DNA of 45,869 nt. Origin: Planctomycetota bacterium. Lineage in GTDB: Bacteria > Planctomycetota > Planctomycetia > Pirellulales > UBA1268. The stretch covers positions 1 to 45,869 of the forward strand of contig VGZO01000034.1 of NCBI GenBank assembly GCA_016872555.1, written 5' to 3'. Every line of letters begins with the position of its first letter. Position 1 is the first letter of the stretch. This document shows, piece after piece, positions 38,183 through 45,869 of this stretch. The translations under genes and the position numbers were made by a program. The notes below the pieces were generated by a model. It was not told the DNA's origin and did not search any database. It saw nothing but the letters and a program-made list of their open reading frames with translations.

Positions 38183-40123
38183 ATGGGAACGTTCGTGCGC
38201 GCCTTGCGCGATGCCGGTCGGATGTGGCCGTTCCTCATCGCCTCGTTCCTCTGCTCGGCGGGAGTCGCCAGCCTCTGGGGGGCGAACATCGCGGCTCTGT
38301 TCCCGATCATCGAAGTCACGCTCAACGGCGACTCGCTCCAGTCCTGGAACGCCAAGCGGATCGCGACCACCCGCGAGGGCATCGAACGGTCGAGTGCGGC
38401 GGTCGCCGCGCTCGACGCCCGGATCGCCACCGAGCCAGCCGAAGCCGCCGAGCTGCGCCGGCAGCGCGAGCGATTCGCCTTGGCAGTCCGCAGCGACGAG
38501 GCGGTGGTCGCGAGCTCAATGCACCTCGCCCCCTGGCTCGACCGCTTCCTCCCCGTCGATCCGTTCACCACGGTGCTGTGGGTGGTTTCGTTCGTCGTCG
38601 TCAGCACGTTCGTCAAGCACGCCCTGCTGATGACCTCGACGCTGCTGGTCGCCTGGGTGGCGATGAACATCAGCCGCGACATCCGCCTCAAGGTATTCGA
38701 CAAGGCGCTGGCCCTTGACCGCACGCAGTTCATGCGCAACGGTTCGGCCGGATTCATGGCACAGGTGACCGGCACCTCCGACATGCTCGCCAGTGGCATC
38801 ACCAGCGTGTTCGGCGGGGCGATCACCGAGCCGCTGAAGATCATCGCCTGCCTCGCCGGGGCGTTCTGCATCTCCTGGCAGCTCACCCTGGCGTGCCTCA
38901 CGCTCGCCCCTCTGGTGGGCTTCCTGATGGTCTGGCTCAACCGGCGGATCCGCGGCGTCTCGAAGCGGATCCTGTCGCGGTCGATGGGGTTCCACCACGT
39001 CCTCCTCGAGGCTCTCAACAACGTCCTCACCGTCCAGGCCTACACGATGGAGGGCTTCGAGCGCGACAAGTTCCGTGCCTGCACCCGCGACGTGATGCGC
39101 GCCGGGATGTGGCACACGTTCTATTTCGCGCTGGCCAATCCGATCACCGAGATTCTCGGCATCGGCATGGTGGCGACGAGCATCGCCGTCGGCGCGTGGC
39201 TGGTGATCAACCAGCAGACCGAGATCTTCGGGATCCCGATGACCGAGCGGCCGATGACCGTGCCGGGGATCATGGTCTTCTTCGGGATGCTGATCGGAGC
39301 CAGCGACCCGGTGCGCAAGCTGTCGGGCGTGTTCACCGGGGTCAACGTCGGGATCGTCGGAGCCCAGTCGCTCTATCCGCTGCTCGACACGCCGTCGCGG
39401 CTCGCCGAGCCGGCCAGCCCGCGGCAGCTCCCCCGCCCCCACCGCGAGATCCGCCTCGAGAACGTCTCGTTCAGCTACGACCAGATCGACACCGTCCTCG
39501 CCGGCGTGAACATCTCGATCCCGTTCGGCGAGCGGGTGGCGATCGTCGGGCCCAACGGCGGTGGCAAGAGCACGCTGATCAACCTCATCTGCCGGTTCTA
39601 CGATCCGACCGCGGGACGTGTCCTCATCGACGACGTGCCCCTCACCGACCTGGCGCTGGCCGACCTCCGCGGGCGGATCGCGCTGGTCACCCAGCAGACC
39701 GAGCTGTTCAACGAGTCGATCCTCTACAACATCCGCTACGGCCGCTGGGATGCCACCGAGGGGGAGATCGTCGAGGCCGCCAAGCGCGCCCACGCCCACG
39801 AGTTCATCGCCGACTTCCCCGATGGCTACCGGACGATGGTCGGCCCCAACGGCTTCCGCCTCTCGGGCGGCCAGCGCCAGCGGATCGCCCTGGCACGGGC
39901 GTTCCTCCGCGACGCCGAGATCCTCGTTCTCGACGAGGCCACCAGCCAGATCGACGTCGAGAGCGAGCGCCTCATCCACGCGGCCCTGGCCGCCTACGTC
40001 TTTAACCGCACGGTGATCATGATCACCCACCGGGCCAGCACGCTGGCCCTCGCCGACACGATCCTCGAGGTCGAGCACGGCACCGTGCGGAAGCGGCCGG
40101 CGCGGCAGATGCAGGTCGCCTGA
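38183..40123 (+). CDS. ABC exporter, MsbA-like (fused membrane and ATPase domains)
   Basis: This 646-residue half-transporter has six predicted membrane segments (about residues 10-360) and a C-terminal ATPase. An unusually long charged loop of about 60 residues (helical, Arg/Glu-rich) separates TM1 from TM2. The ATPase has Walker A in VGPNGGGKSTLIN (near residue 458), Q-loop, signature LSGGQRQRIALARAF (near residue 565) and Walker B LVLDEATSQID, followed by a switch His in ITHRAS. It probably moves a lipid or lipid-linked molecule across the inner membrane as a homodimer. Its substrate is not shown; the large polysaccharide cluster is 18 kb away. ATG 38183 is preferred, with GTG 38144 possible. 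Confidence 0.9.
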   Translation: MGTFVRALRDAGRMWPFLIASFLCSAGVASLWGANIAALFPIIEVTLNGDSLQSWNAKRIATTREGIERSSAAVAALDARIATEPAEAAELRRQRERFALAVRSDEAVVASSMHLAPWLDRFLPVDPFTTVLWVVSFVVVSTFVKHALLMTSTLLVAWVAMNISRDIRLKVFDKALALDRTQFMRNGSAGFMAQVTGTSDMLASGITSVFGGAITEPLKIIACLAGAFCISWQLTLACLTLAPLVGFLMVWLNRRIRGVSKRILSRSMGFHHVLLEALNNVLTVQAYTMEGFERDKFRACTRDVMRAGMWHTFYFALANPITEILGIGMVATSIAVGAWLVINQQTEIFGIPMTERPMTVPGIMVFFGMLIGASDPVRKLSGVFTGVNVGIVGAQSLYPLLDTPSRLAEPASPRQLPRPHREIRLENVSFSYDQIDTVLAGVNISIPFGERVAIVGPNGGGKSTLINLICRFYDPTAGRVLIDDVPLTDLALADLRGRIALVTQQTELFNESILYNIRYGRWDATEGEIVEAAKRAHAHEFIADFPDGYRTMVGPNGFRLSGGQRQRIALARAFLRDAEILVLDEATSQIDVESERLIHAALAAYVFNRTVIMITHRASTLALADTILEVEHGTVRKRPARQMQVA

Positions 40124-40133
40124 CGCACCGCGG

Positions 40134-41609
40134 TCAACCGGCCGCGAGCCGGTCGTTCCAGGCCCGTGCGTGGCGCGGCTGGTAGCGCTCGATCTCGAAG
40201 CTGTCACGGACCACGGCGCGGACCGCCCGCAGGTCGACGATCCCGTCGGTGGCGAGCAGCTGCACCAGCACGTTGCCGATCGCCGTCGCCTCGACAGGCC
40301 CGGCGAGGACCTCCCGGTCGGTGGCGTCGGCGATCCATTGGCACAGCAGCCGGTTTTTCACGCCGCCGCCAACGACGTGGATCCTGCCCGGGCGGCGTCC
40401 CACGAGTCGCTCGACCTCGGCCAGACGGCGGCGGATCGCCGCCGCCACGCTCTCCAGGGCGCAGCGCACCACCGCCGCCGTCGACTCCGGCACCGGCTGG
40501 CCGCTCTCGCGCGCCACCCGACGGATCGCCTCGGGCATGTCGGCGGGGGCCATCAGCGCGGGATGGTCGGGATCGACGAGCGTCACCAGGGCCGGCGCCT
40601 CGCCGGCCAGCGCCGTGAGCTGGTCCCAGCTCCACTCCGTGCCGGCCCGCTTCCACGCCTCCCGGCACTGCTGCACGAGCCACAGCCCGCAGACGTTTTT
40701 CAGCAGCCGCGTCGTCCCGCCGACGCCCCCCTCGTTGGTGAAGTTCAGCTCGCGGCAGGCGGGCGTGACCATCGGCCGGTCGAGTTCGACGCCGACCAGC
40801 GCCCAGGTGCCGAGGCTGACGTAGCACCAGTCGGGGCGGCTCGACGGCGGGTCGGTCGCCGGCACAGCCGCGACGGCGCTGGCGGTGTCGTGGGTACCGG
40901 GGAGGACGACCCGCACGGCGTCGAGGCCAGTTTCGTCAGCGACCGTGCCGCGCAGCGGACCGAGGTCGGTGCCGGGCTCGAAGACCGGATGGAAGATCCT
41001 CCCGGGCAGGCCGAAGCGCCCGAGCATCTCGCGTGCCCAGTCGCCAGCCTGCGGGTCGAAGCACTGCGTCGTCGTCGCGTTTGTCCGCTCGTTGGAGGCC
41101 GTGCCGGTGAGCAGCCAATGGACGATGTCCGGAATCATCACCAGCCGGCCGGCGGCGGCAAGGACGTCAGACCGTGCCGCATGGAGGGCGAGGAGCTGGT
41201 AGAGGGTGTTGATCTCCATGAACTGCAGGCCGGTGGCGGCGAAGATCTCCTCGCGCGGCACGGTCCTTTCGGCTACGGCCAACATCCCCACGGTGCGCGG
41301 GTCGCGATAACAGACCGGATTGGCGAGCAGCTCCCCGGCCGGCGCGAGGAACGAGTAGTCGACCCCCCAGGTGTCGGCGCCGATCGTCGCGACGCTGCCG
41401 CCGTGGCGGTCCGCCGCGGCCCGTAGGCCGGTGACGACCTCCTGCCAGAGGCGGACCATGTCCCAGACCAACTGCCCGCCGAACGCGACCGGGCCGTTGT
41501 CGAAGCGGTGGATCTCCTCGAGCTCGAGGAGCCTGCCGTCGAACGCGCCCGACACGACCCGGCCGCCCGACGCGCCGAGATCGATCGCCAGCGCCACCTT
41601 GCGAGCCAT
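40134..41609 (-). CDS. rhaB: L-rhamnulokinase
   Basis: RhaB phosphorylates L-rhamnulose at C1 in rhamnose breakdown. This 491-residue FGGY-family kinase starts KVALAIDLGASGGRVVSG (phosphate-binding N-terminus). It has TIGADTWGVDYSFL (near residue 76), the catalytic-base region LPGTHDTASAVAAVP (near residue 245) and TNEGGVGGTTRLLKNVCGLW (near residue 290), which is specific to rhamnulokinases. IHVVGGGVKN is the adenosine-binding block. The ATG at 41609 follows a GGGAGAA ribosome-binding site; the open frame extends to 42104 without similarity. No other rha catabolic gene is adjacent. It ends 10 bases from the convergent exporter gene. Confidence 0.92.
   Translation of the reverse strand: MARKVALAIDLGASGGRVVSGAFDGRLLELEEIHRFDNGPVAFGGQLVWDMVRLWQEVVTGLRAAADRHGGSVATIGADTWGVDYSFLAPAGELLANPVCYRDPRTVGMLAVAERTVPREEIFAATGLQFMEINTLYQLLALHAARSDVLAAAGRLVMIPDIVHWLLTGTASNERTNATTTQCFDPQAGDWAREMLGRFGLPGRIFHPVFEPGTDLGPLRGTVADETGLDAVRVVLPGTHDTASAVAAVPATDPPSSRPDWCYVSLGTWALVGVELDRPMVTPACRELNFTNEGGVGGTTRLLKNVCGLWLVQQCREAWKRAGTEWSWDQLTALAGEAPALVTLVDPDHPALMAPADMPEAIRRVARESGQPVPESTAAVVRCALESVAAAIRRRLAEVERLVGRRPGRIHVVGGGVKNRLLCQWIADATDREVLAGPVEATAIGNVLVQLLATDGIVDLRAVRAVVRDSFEIERYQPRHARAWNDRLAAG
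40137..40153. terminator. Stem-loop between convergent genes
   Basis: ACCGGC (40137-40142) pairs with GCCGGT (40148-40153) around a CGCGA loop. It lies 13 bases after the exporter stop and just inside the end of rhaB, where a bidirectional terminator would be expected. No T-run is present on either strand, so the call is weak. Confidence 0.25.
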
Positions 41610-41877
41610 GGAATTCTCCCGTCGCCGTGCCAGCCGTCCGGCCGCCGGTTCCCCGGCGTGCACCCCGCGGGCCGTCTCGCCGACGGCCTCGACCGGCCGG
41701 TAGCTTCCCCGCCGGCGGGCCCCGGGAAAACCCCCGTCGGCCCCGCCCGCCGGAAGCCGCCGAGAACCGGAGTCGCAACGCCGGCGGGAAGCAACTAGCT
41801 TGGGCTGTGGGTGCCGGGCCGCACCTGCCGGGCCGGCCGCCGTGCCTGCCGGCCCGCGACGTGTGGACGCTCCCCCG

Positions 41878-42615
41878 ATGGCCGATGCCGATCCCGCCGA
41901 CACTCCCCGGCAGCCGCAGCCCGGACTGCTCGAGGAACTGGCCGAGGCGACCCGCAGCCTCGAGGCGGCCGAGCCACCGGAGATCATCCGTTGGGCCGCC
42001 GAGCGCTTCGGGACGCGGCTCACGATGGCCACCGCGTTCGGCCCCGAAGGCTGCGTGATCATCCATTGGCTGGCCCAGGTCGCGCCGCGGACGCACGTCT
42101 TCAATCTCGAGACCGGGTACCAATTTCCCGAGACACTCGCGCTCCGCGACCGGCTGGCGCGCCGCTACGGGATCGAGGTCGCCCTCGAGCGCCCGGCGAC
42201 GACCGTCGCCGAATACGAGCGGCTCCACGGCGGCCCCCTCTACCGCACCGCCCCCGACCGCTGCTGCGGCGACCGCAAGCTGGCGGTGATCCGCCGCGTG
42301 CTGACGTCGTTCGATGCCTGGATGAGCGGCATCCGCCGCGACCAGAGCACCGATCGTCAGGCGGCGCCGATCGTCGGCTGGGACAGGAAGTTCGGCGTCG
42401 TCAAGGTCTCGCCACTGGCCAACTGGACCAAGTCACGCGTCTGGGAGCTGATCGTCCGCGAGGACATCCCCTACAACCCCCTCCACGACCGCGGCTACGT
42501 GAGCATCGGCTGCGCACCGTGCACGCGTGCGGTCCTCGACGGCGAGGACGAACGCGCCGGCCGGTGGAGCGGCACGGCCAAGACCGAGTGCGGGCTGCAC
42601 TCGCGCGAGGGCTGA
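41878..42615 (+). CDS. cysH: Assimilatory APS/PAPS reductase with Fe-S cysteines
   Basis: CysH reduces adenylylsulfate (APS) or PAPS to sulfite in sulfate assimilation. The 245-residue protein has an ATP-PPase-like fold: TMATAFGPEGCVIIHWL (near residue 43) and NLETGYQFPET. DRCCGDRK (near residue 126) and GCAPCTR (near residue 212) provide the two Cys pairs that bind a [4Fe-4S] cluster in the APS-type enzymes. The C-terminal ECGLH (near residue 237) holds the catalytic Cys. The Cys pairs argue for APS over PAPS as substrate. The ATG at 41878 is preferred; the frame extends to 41800. No other cys gene is adjacent. Confidence 0.92.
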   Translation: MADADPADTPRQPQPGLLEELAEATRSLEAAEPPEIIRWAAERFGTRLTMATAFGPEGCVIIHWLAQVAPRTHVFNLETGYQFPETLALRDRLARRYGIEVALERPATTVAEYERLHGGPLYRTAPDRCCGDRKLAVIRRVLTSFDAWMSGIRRDQSTDRQAAPIVGWDRKFGVVKVSPLANWTKSRVWELIVREDIPYNPLHDRGYVSIGCAPCTRAVLDGEDERAGRWSGTAKTECGLHSREG

Positions 42616-42637
42616 GGTGCGGGACGGTCGCGGTGCG

Positions 42638-43585
42638 TCAACCGCCCGGCGGCGTCGCGAAGAAGGTGGCGTGGATCGCGTCGCTGGTGGCGTTGAGATC
42701 GGTCTGGAAGCCGTCGATCCAGTCGTGCAGCCCGCCGGCGCCGGCGAGGATCTCGTCGATGTGGGCGTAGTCGAGTTCGGCGCGGAGCCGGCCGAGACGC
42801 TGCTCGGCGGGCGTGCTGTAGCTTCCCTTGATCCCTCCGGTGACCGCCAGCAGCGACTCCTCCCCCTTGATCAGGCAGAAGTGCATTGCCCGCGGAAAGT
42901 GGCGATCGAGGACGAGGAACTCGGCGACGTTGCGCCGCGACACGGCGCCGTACTGCTTGCGGTACATCTCCAGGGCGCTGGCGCTCTCCAGCACCGCCGA
43001 CCACTGGACCGCGTCGCGGCCGTCGACGGCCACCGGGCCGAAAAAATGCTCGACGTCGAGAACACGGCTGGTCTTGTCGGCCCGCTCCACCAGCCGCCCC
43101 ATCCGCGCGAAATGCCAGGCCTCGCCGTGCGACATCGTCGCGTCGGTGACCCCGGTGATCAGTTGGCTCGCGCGCTTGACCTCGTCGAGGAACTCCCGCT
43201 GGTTGCCGCCACGGTCGTGCGCCTCGGCCGCGGCGCGGACCATCAGGTAGCACTTGTTGATCTCCTCCCACATCGCCGAGGAGATCAGGTCGCGGATCGT
43301 CCGGGCGTTTTCCCGCGCCGCCTGGAGGCAGCGATCGATCGAGTTGGGATTGCCGGCGTCGAAGGCGAGGAACTCGAAGACCCGGGACTGATCGGCCGCG
43401 CCGTGCCGGGCGGCGAACCCGGCCTGGTCGCCGAAGGCACAGATCAGGGCGTTCCACAGCCTCCCCGGATCGACCGTCCCCTCGAGCGCCAGATCGAGCG
43501 TCGTCTCGGTCGCCCGGGCGACGTTCTCGGCGCGCTCGATCTGCCGGTTCATCCAGTAGATGCTGTCGGCGACGCGTGAGAGCAT
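42638..43585 (-). CDS. Alpha-E domain protein (DUF403)
   Basis: This 315-residue helical protein belongs to the alpha-E (DUF403) family. The N-terminal LSRVADSIYWMNRQIERAENVAR is typical (as LSRVADSIYWMNRQ and IERAENVAR). FGRLVERADKTSR-like RLVERADKTSRVLD (near residue 165) and the HFPRAMHFCL segment (near residue 232) also match. The family is nearly always encoded beside a circularly permuted ATP-grasp protein, and the two are predicted from gene neighbourhoods to act in peptide synthesis or tagging. Its biochemical role is not established. It starts only three bases after the ATP-grasp gene ends, so the pair is one transcription unit. Confidence 0.92.
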   Translation of the reverse strand: MLSRVADSIYWMNRQIERAENVARATETTLDLALEGTVDPGRLWNALICAFGDQAGFAARHGAADQSRVFEFLAFDAGNPNSIDRCLQAARENARTIRDLISSAMWEEINKCYLMVRAAAEAHDRGGNQREFLDEVKRASQLITGVTDATMSHGEAWHFARMGRLVERADKTSRVLDVEHFFGPVAVDGRDAVQWSAVLESASALEMYRKQYGAVSRRNVAEFLVLDRHFPRAMHFCLIKGEESLLAVTGGIKGSYSTPAEQRLGRLRAELDYAHIDEILAGAGGLHDWIDGFQTDLNATSDAIHATFFATPPGG

Positions 43586-43588
43586 CGG

Positions 43589-45064
43589 TTACCCGCCCCC
43601 CGTGGTGGACGACGCCTCGGCGGGACTGGCCGGTCCGTGGACCACCCACGTGTCCTTGCTGCCGCCCCCCTGCGAGGAATTGACGACCAGCGACCCCTCG
43701 ACCAGGGCCACGCGCGTCAGACCGCCGGGGAGGACGAAGATCTCCTCGCCGTAGAGGATGAACGGGCGAAGGTCGACGTGCCGCCCTTCGAGAGTGTCAC
43801 CGACCACGGTCGGCACGCGCGACAGCGCCACCATCGGCTGGGCGACGAAGTTCCGCGGGTTGGCCAGGATCCGCGCGCGGCACTCGGCGAGCTCGGCGGC
43901 CGATGCCCGGGGGCCGATCACCAGGCCGTAGCCCCCCGATTCGTTGGCCGGCTTGACCACCATCTCGGCCAGGTGTTCGACGACGTGAGCGCACTGCGCC
44001 TCCTCGCCGCACACCCAGGTGGGGACGTTGGGGAGGATCGCGTCCTCACCGAGGTAGTAGCGGATGATCTTCGGTACGTAGGCGTAGACCGCCTTGTCGT
44101 CGGCGATCCCCGTGCCAGGGGCGTTGACCAGCGCGACGTTGCCGGCGCGGTAGGCCTCCATCAGGCCGGGGACGCCGACGAGCGAATCGGGGCGGAACAC
44201 CCGCGGGTCGAGGAAGTCGTCGTCGATCCGCCGGTAGATCACGTCGACTCGTTCGAGCCCGCGGGTCGTGCGCATGTGGACGACGCGGTCGACCACCACC
44301 AGATCCGATCCCTGGACGAGCTCCACGCCCATCTGCCGGGCGAGGAAACTGTGCTCGAAGTAGGCCGAGTTGTAGATCCCCGGGGTGAGGACGACGACGG
44401 TCGGATCGCGCGCCTGCGAGGGCGCGACGTATTCGAGCATCGCCAGCAGCTTCTCCGGGTAGTTCTCCACCGGGCTGATCCGCTGCCCGTCGAACAGCTG
44501 CGGGAAGGTGCGCTTCATCACCTCGCGGTTCTCGAGGACGTACGACACCCCCGACGGCGTCCGGAGGTTGTCCTCGAGCACGTACATCACCCCGTCGCCT
44601 CCGCGGACGAGATCGGTGCCGGTGATGTGGCACCACACCCCGCGCGGCGGGGTGAGCCCGGCGCACGGGCCGCGGAACGACTTCGCCGAGTCGATCAGCC
44701 ACTCCGGCACGACCCGGTCGTGGAGGATGCGGCGCCGGTGGTAGAGGTCGTCGATGAAACAGTTGAGGGCGTGGATCCGCTGCTTCAGCCCACGTTCGAT
44801 GCGCTCCCACTCCACCGCGTCGATCACCCGCGGCACGATGTCGAACGGCCAGATCTTCTCCGTCCCGGCCTCGTGGCCGTAGACGTTGAACGTGATGCCC
44901 ATCGTCAGCAGCATCTTGTCGGCGGCGCGTTGCCGGGCGGCGAGCTCGCCGTGTGAGAAGCTGGCGAGCCGGCGGACGAGCTGCTCGGCACCGGGGCGGG
45001 GGCGGAGCTGCTCGTCGAACAGCTCGTCCCAGAAGCCGTCGGTACGGTAGGCCCGGAGGTCCAT
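43589..45064 (-). CDS. Circularly permuted ATP-grasp type 2 protein
   Basis: This 491-residue protein is a circularly permuted ATP-grasp ligase (DUF404/DUF407). The family is predicted to join an amino group to a carboxylate using ATP. Characteristic blocks include [20 protein letters not shown] (near residue 55), [22 protein letters not shown] (as [12 protein letters not shown] and [10 protein letters not shown], near residue 155), [17 protein letters not shown] (near residue 220), [18 protein letters not shown] and [17 protein letters not shown] (near residue 365). The N-terminal ATG at 45064 is chosen; the open frame runs to 45625 through an unrelated region. A promoter-like pair lies about 100 bases upstream. 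The usual transglutaminase partner gene is not in the window. Confidence 0.93.
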   Translation of the reverse strand: MDLRAYRTDGFWDELFDEQLRPRPGAEQLVRRLASFSHGELAARQRAADKMLLTMGITFNVYGHEAGTEKIWPFDIVPRVIDAVEWERIERGLKQRIHALNCFIDDLYHRRRILHDRVVPEWLIDSAKSFRGPCAGLTPPRGVWCHITGTDLVRGGDGVMYVLEDNLRTPSGVSYVLENREVMKRTFPQLFDGQRISPVENYPEKLLAMLEYVAPSQARDPTVVVLTPGIYNSAYFEHSFLARQMGVELVQGSDLVVVDRVVHMRTTRGLERVDVIYRRIDDDFLDPRVFRPDSLVGVPGLMEAYRAGNVALVNAPGTGIADDKAVYAYVPKIIRYYLGEDAILPNVPTWVCGEEAQCAHVVEHLAEMVVKPANESGGYGLVIGPRASAAELAECRARILANPRNFVAQPMVALSRVPTVVGDTLEGRHVDLRPFILYGEEIFVLPGGLTRVALVEGSLVVNSSQGGGSKDTWVVHGPASPAEASSTTGGG

Positions 45065-45160
45065 GGCGGCGGAGTCACAGGGGTGCCGGCGCGGGATCGA
45101 GGGCGCCGGGGCGATCGGGGCACCACGGCCGGCCGCCTGTCCGGGCCATGGGGACGCCGG

Positions 45161-45189
45161 AAGATACCCGCCGTGGACAGCGTGACCAA
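45161..45189 (-). promoter_or_regulatory. Promoter candidate for the ATP-grasp / alpha-E pair
   Basis: On the minus strand TTGGTC (plus 45184-45189) and TATCTT (plus 45161-45166, 4 of 6 to TATAAT) are separated by exactly 17 bases. Transcription would begin near 45154, about 90 bases before the ATP-grasp start. It falls in the 182-base gap downstream of the lipoprotein gene. Confidence 0.45.
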
Positions 45190-45246
45190 CCGGGGCGAGC
45201 CGCAGCCGGGGCAGACGGCCTTGCGGCCGAGGCGACCGCACGATCG

Positions 45247-45651
45247 CTACCGCCCCGCCTCGACGACCACCGTCAGCGCCGTGGTTCCGCCGGGCGGCAC
45301 CTCGAGCCCAAGTCCGGACGAGTCGAACCCACCGAACCGCGTTGCCACGCCGGCGCCGTGGGGGGCGTGGCCCACCACCAGCGGCGGCAAAACGACCACC
45401 CGGTAGCTGCCGGCGCGGGCGCCGGGCCGGCCGGAGGTCTCCAGAGAGAACCGGCCGTCGGCAGCGATCGCACCGCGCGCCGTCGGTCCCGGACCGTTCG
45501 CCGGCCGGCATTCGATCACGCCCCCCGCCAGCGGCGTGCCGTCGGCGAACGTCACCCGTCCTGCAGCCGGCCAGAGGCGATCGGCGGAACCGCAGCCGAC
45601 CACGGCGACGAGCAGGCCCAGCCACACGGCGCGTGTCGTCAGGCCGGTCAT
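45247..45651 (-). CDS. Small carboxypeptidase-regulatory-like lipoprotein
   Basis: This 134-residue protein has a lipoprotein signal: basic start, hydrophobic [12 protein letters not shown] and lipobox Cys in VVGC (near residue 19). The rest is a small beta-sandwich of the carboxypeptidase-regulatory-like type: [29 protein letters not shown] and a final hydrophobic strand TALTVVVEA. Such lipoproteins often follow DUF1559 genes in planctomycetes; here the DUF1559 frame ends 10 bases upstream. The function of the pair is unknown. The ATG at 45651 is preferred over the longer open frame reaching 45852. Confidence 0.8.
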   Translation of the reverse strand: MTGLTTRAVWLGLLVAVVGCGSADRLWPAAGRVTFADGTPLAGGVIECRPANGPGPTARGAIAADGRFSLETSGRPGARAGSYRVVVLPPLVVGHAPHGAGVATRFGGFDSSGLGLEVPPGGTTALTVVVEAGR

Positions 45652-45661
45652 GGGCGCACGC

Positions 45662-45869
45662 TCACCGGGCCTGACCGTCGTGGCGGTTGCACAGCCGGCC
45701 GAGCAGGTCGGTGTCGGTCTCGGCGCCGAGCACGTCGACATGACCGTCGGCGAACGCCATCGGACAGCCACCGGGGTGCCAACTCCCGAACACGAACAGC
45801 CCCATGCCGGCGACCGAATCATCCGGTCCAGCCGCGATCGGCACGCCGACACCGCCGACGCGCGCCGAA
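45662..45869 (-). CDS. DUF1559 domain protein, C-terminal part (truncated by window edge)
   Basis: The frame is open from the right edge, so only about the last 69 residues are seen and the N-terminal pilin-like helix is outside. The visible part ends with the family signature SWHPGGCPMAFADGHVDVL, the H-x-G-G...DG block at the C-terminus of DUF1559 proteins. These are abundant pseudopilin-like proteins of planctomycetes; their role is unknown. It is followed after 10 bases by the lipoprotein gene. Confidence 0.88.
   Translation of the reverse strand, partial: SARVGGVGVPIAAGPDDSVAGMGLFVFGSWHPGGCPMAFADGHVDVLGAETDTDLLGRLCNRHDGQAR

Noticed and set aside
38516-40207. A 563-codon minus-strand open frame opposite the ABC exporter
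   Set aside because: Antisense to a clear ABC transporter; composition is Asp/Arg/His-rich with no motif.
40134-41609. Rhamnulokinase as part of the dTDP-rhamnose pathway
   Set aside because: It belongs to rhamnose catabolism, is 17 kb away, and shares no intermediate with RfbABCD.
41610-41877. Regulatory site or small gene between rhaB and cysH
   Set aside because: TAGCTT at 41796-41801 has no matching -35 box, and no supported open frame or strong hairpin with T-run was found.

Overview
The window is 45.9 kb of GC-rich bacterial chromosome that looks planctomycete (Pirellulales-like). The signs are a DUF1559 C-terminus next to a small carboxypeptidase-regulatory-like lipoprotein at the right edge, a PmoA-family (DUF6807) secreted protein, a DUF1844 protein behind pyrG, and a very large surface-polysaccharide cluster. 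That lineage is inferred from gene content and gene pairings; no marker gene such as rRNA is present. No tRNA, rRNA, transposase, CRISPR array or origin was recognised.

Region 1 (217-19589, + strand, 15 genes) is a polysaccharide/LPS-like assembly cluster. It holds four GT4, three GT2 and two GT9 glycosyltransferases... more exactly GT2 at 217, 2572 and 3448; GT4 at 1469, 10667, 16084 and 18417; GT9 at 4354 and 5606. It also holds gmhA and hldE (heptose activation), a Wzy/ligase-type membrane protein, an atypical nucleotidyltransferase translationally coupled to a 1095-aa GHMP-kinase/UDPGP fusion, and an NAD-dependent epimerase. Spacing is tight, with several 4-base or zero-base junctions, so most of it is probably co-transcribed.

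Region 2 (19568-23847, - strand) is a complete dTDP-L-rhamnose operon, transcribed rfbB-rfbD-rfbA-rfbC, which runs tail to tail into region 1. Upstream of it lies a WcaF-like acetyltransferase, arranged head to head with a GT10 fucosyltransferase-like gene (23841-24896, +). Together regions 1 and 2 supply activated rhamnose and heptose, one further sugar nucleotide, the transferases, and a polymerase or ligase.

Region 3 (24903-32492, - strand) is a chemosensory operon transcribed cheA-cheW-mcp-cheR-cheB, followed by a SYLF-domain lipid-binding protein. No cheY, cheD, cheC or flagellar gene is present. Because it borders the polysaccharide genes, it may control a non-flagellar output, but this is inference.

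Region 4 (32704-42615) is mainly housekeeping: a class I DAHP synthase (-), then pyrG-DUF1844-PmoA-folD (+, overlapping junctions), an MsbA-like ABC exporter (+), rhamnulokinase (-) and an iron-sulfur APS/PAPS reductase (+). Region 5 (42638-45869, - strand) has the circularly permuted ATP-grasp / alpha-E pair, the lipoprotein and the truncated DUF1559 gene.

Four intergenic regions contain TTG-type -35 and T-A/T-rich -10 boxes spaced by exactly 17 bases, in front of pyrG, cheA, the ABC exporter and the ATP-grasp operon. The most unusual content is the coupled atypical nucleotidyltransferase and kinase-pyrophosphorylase fusion at 11891-16005, which resembles a domain-swapped version of the fucokinase/GDP-fucose pyrophosphorylase idea.
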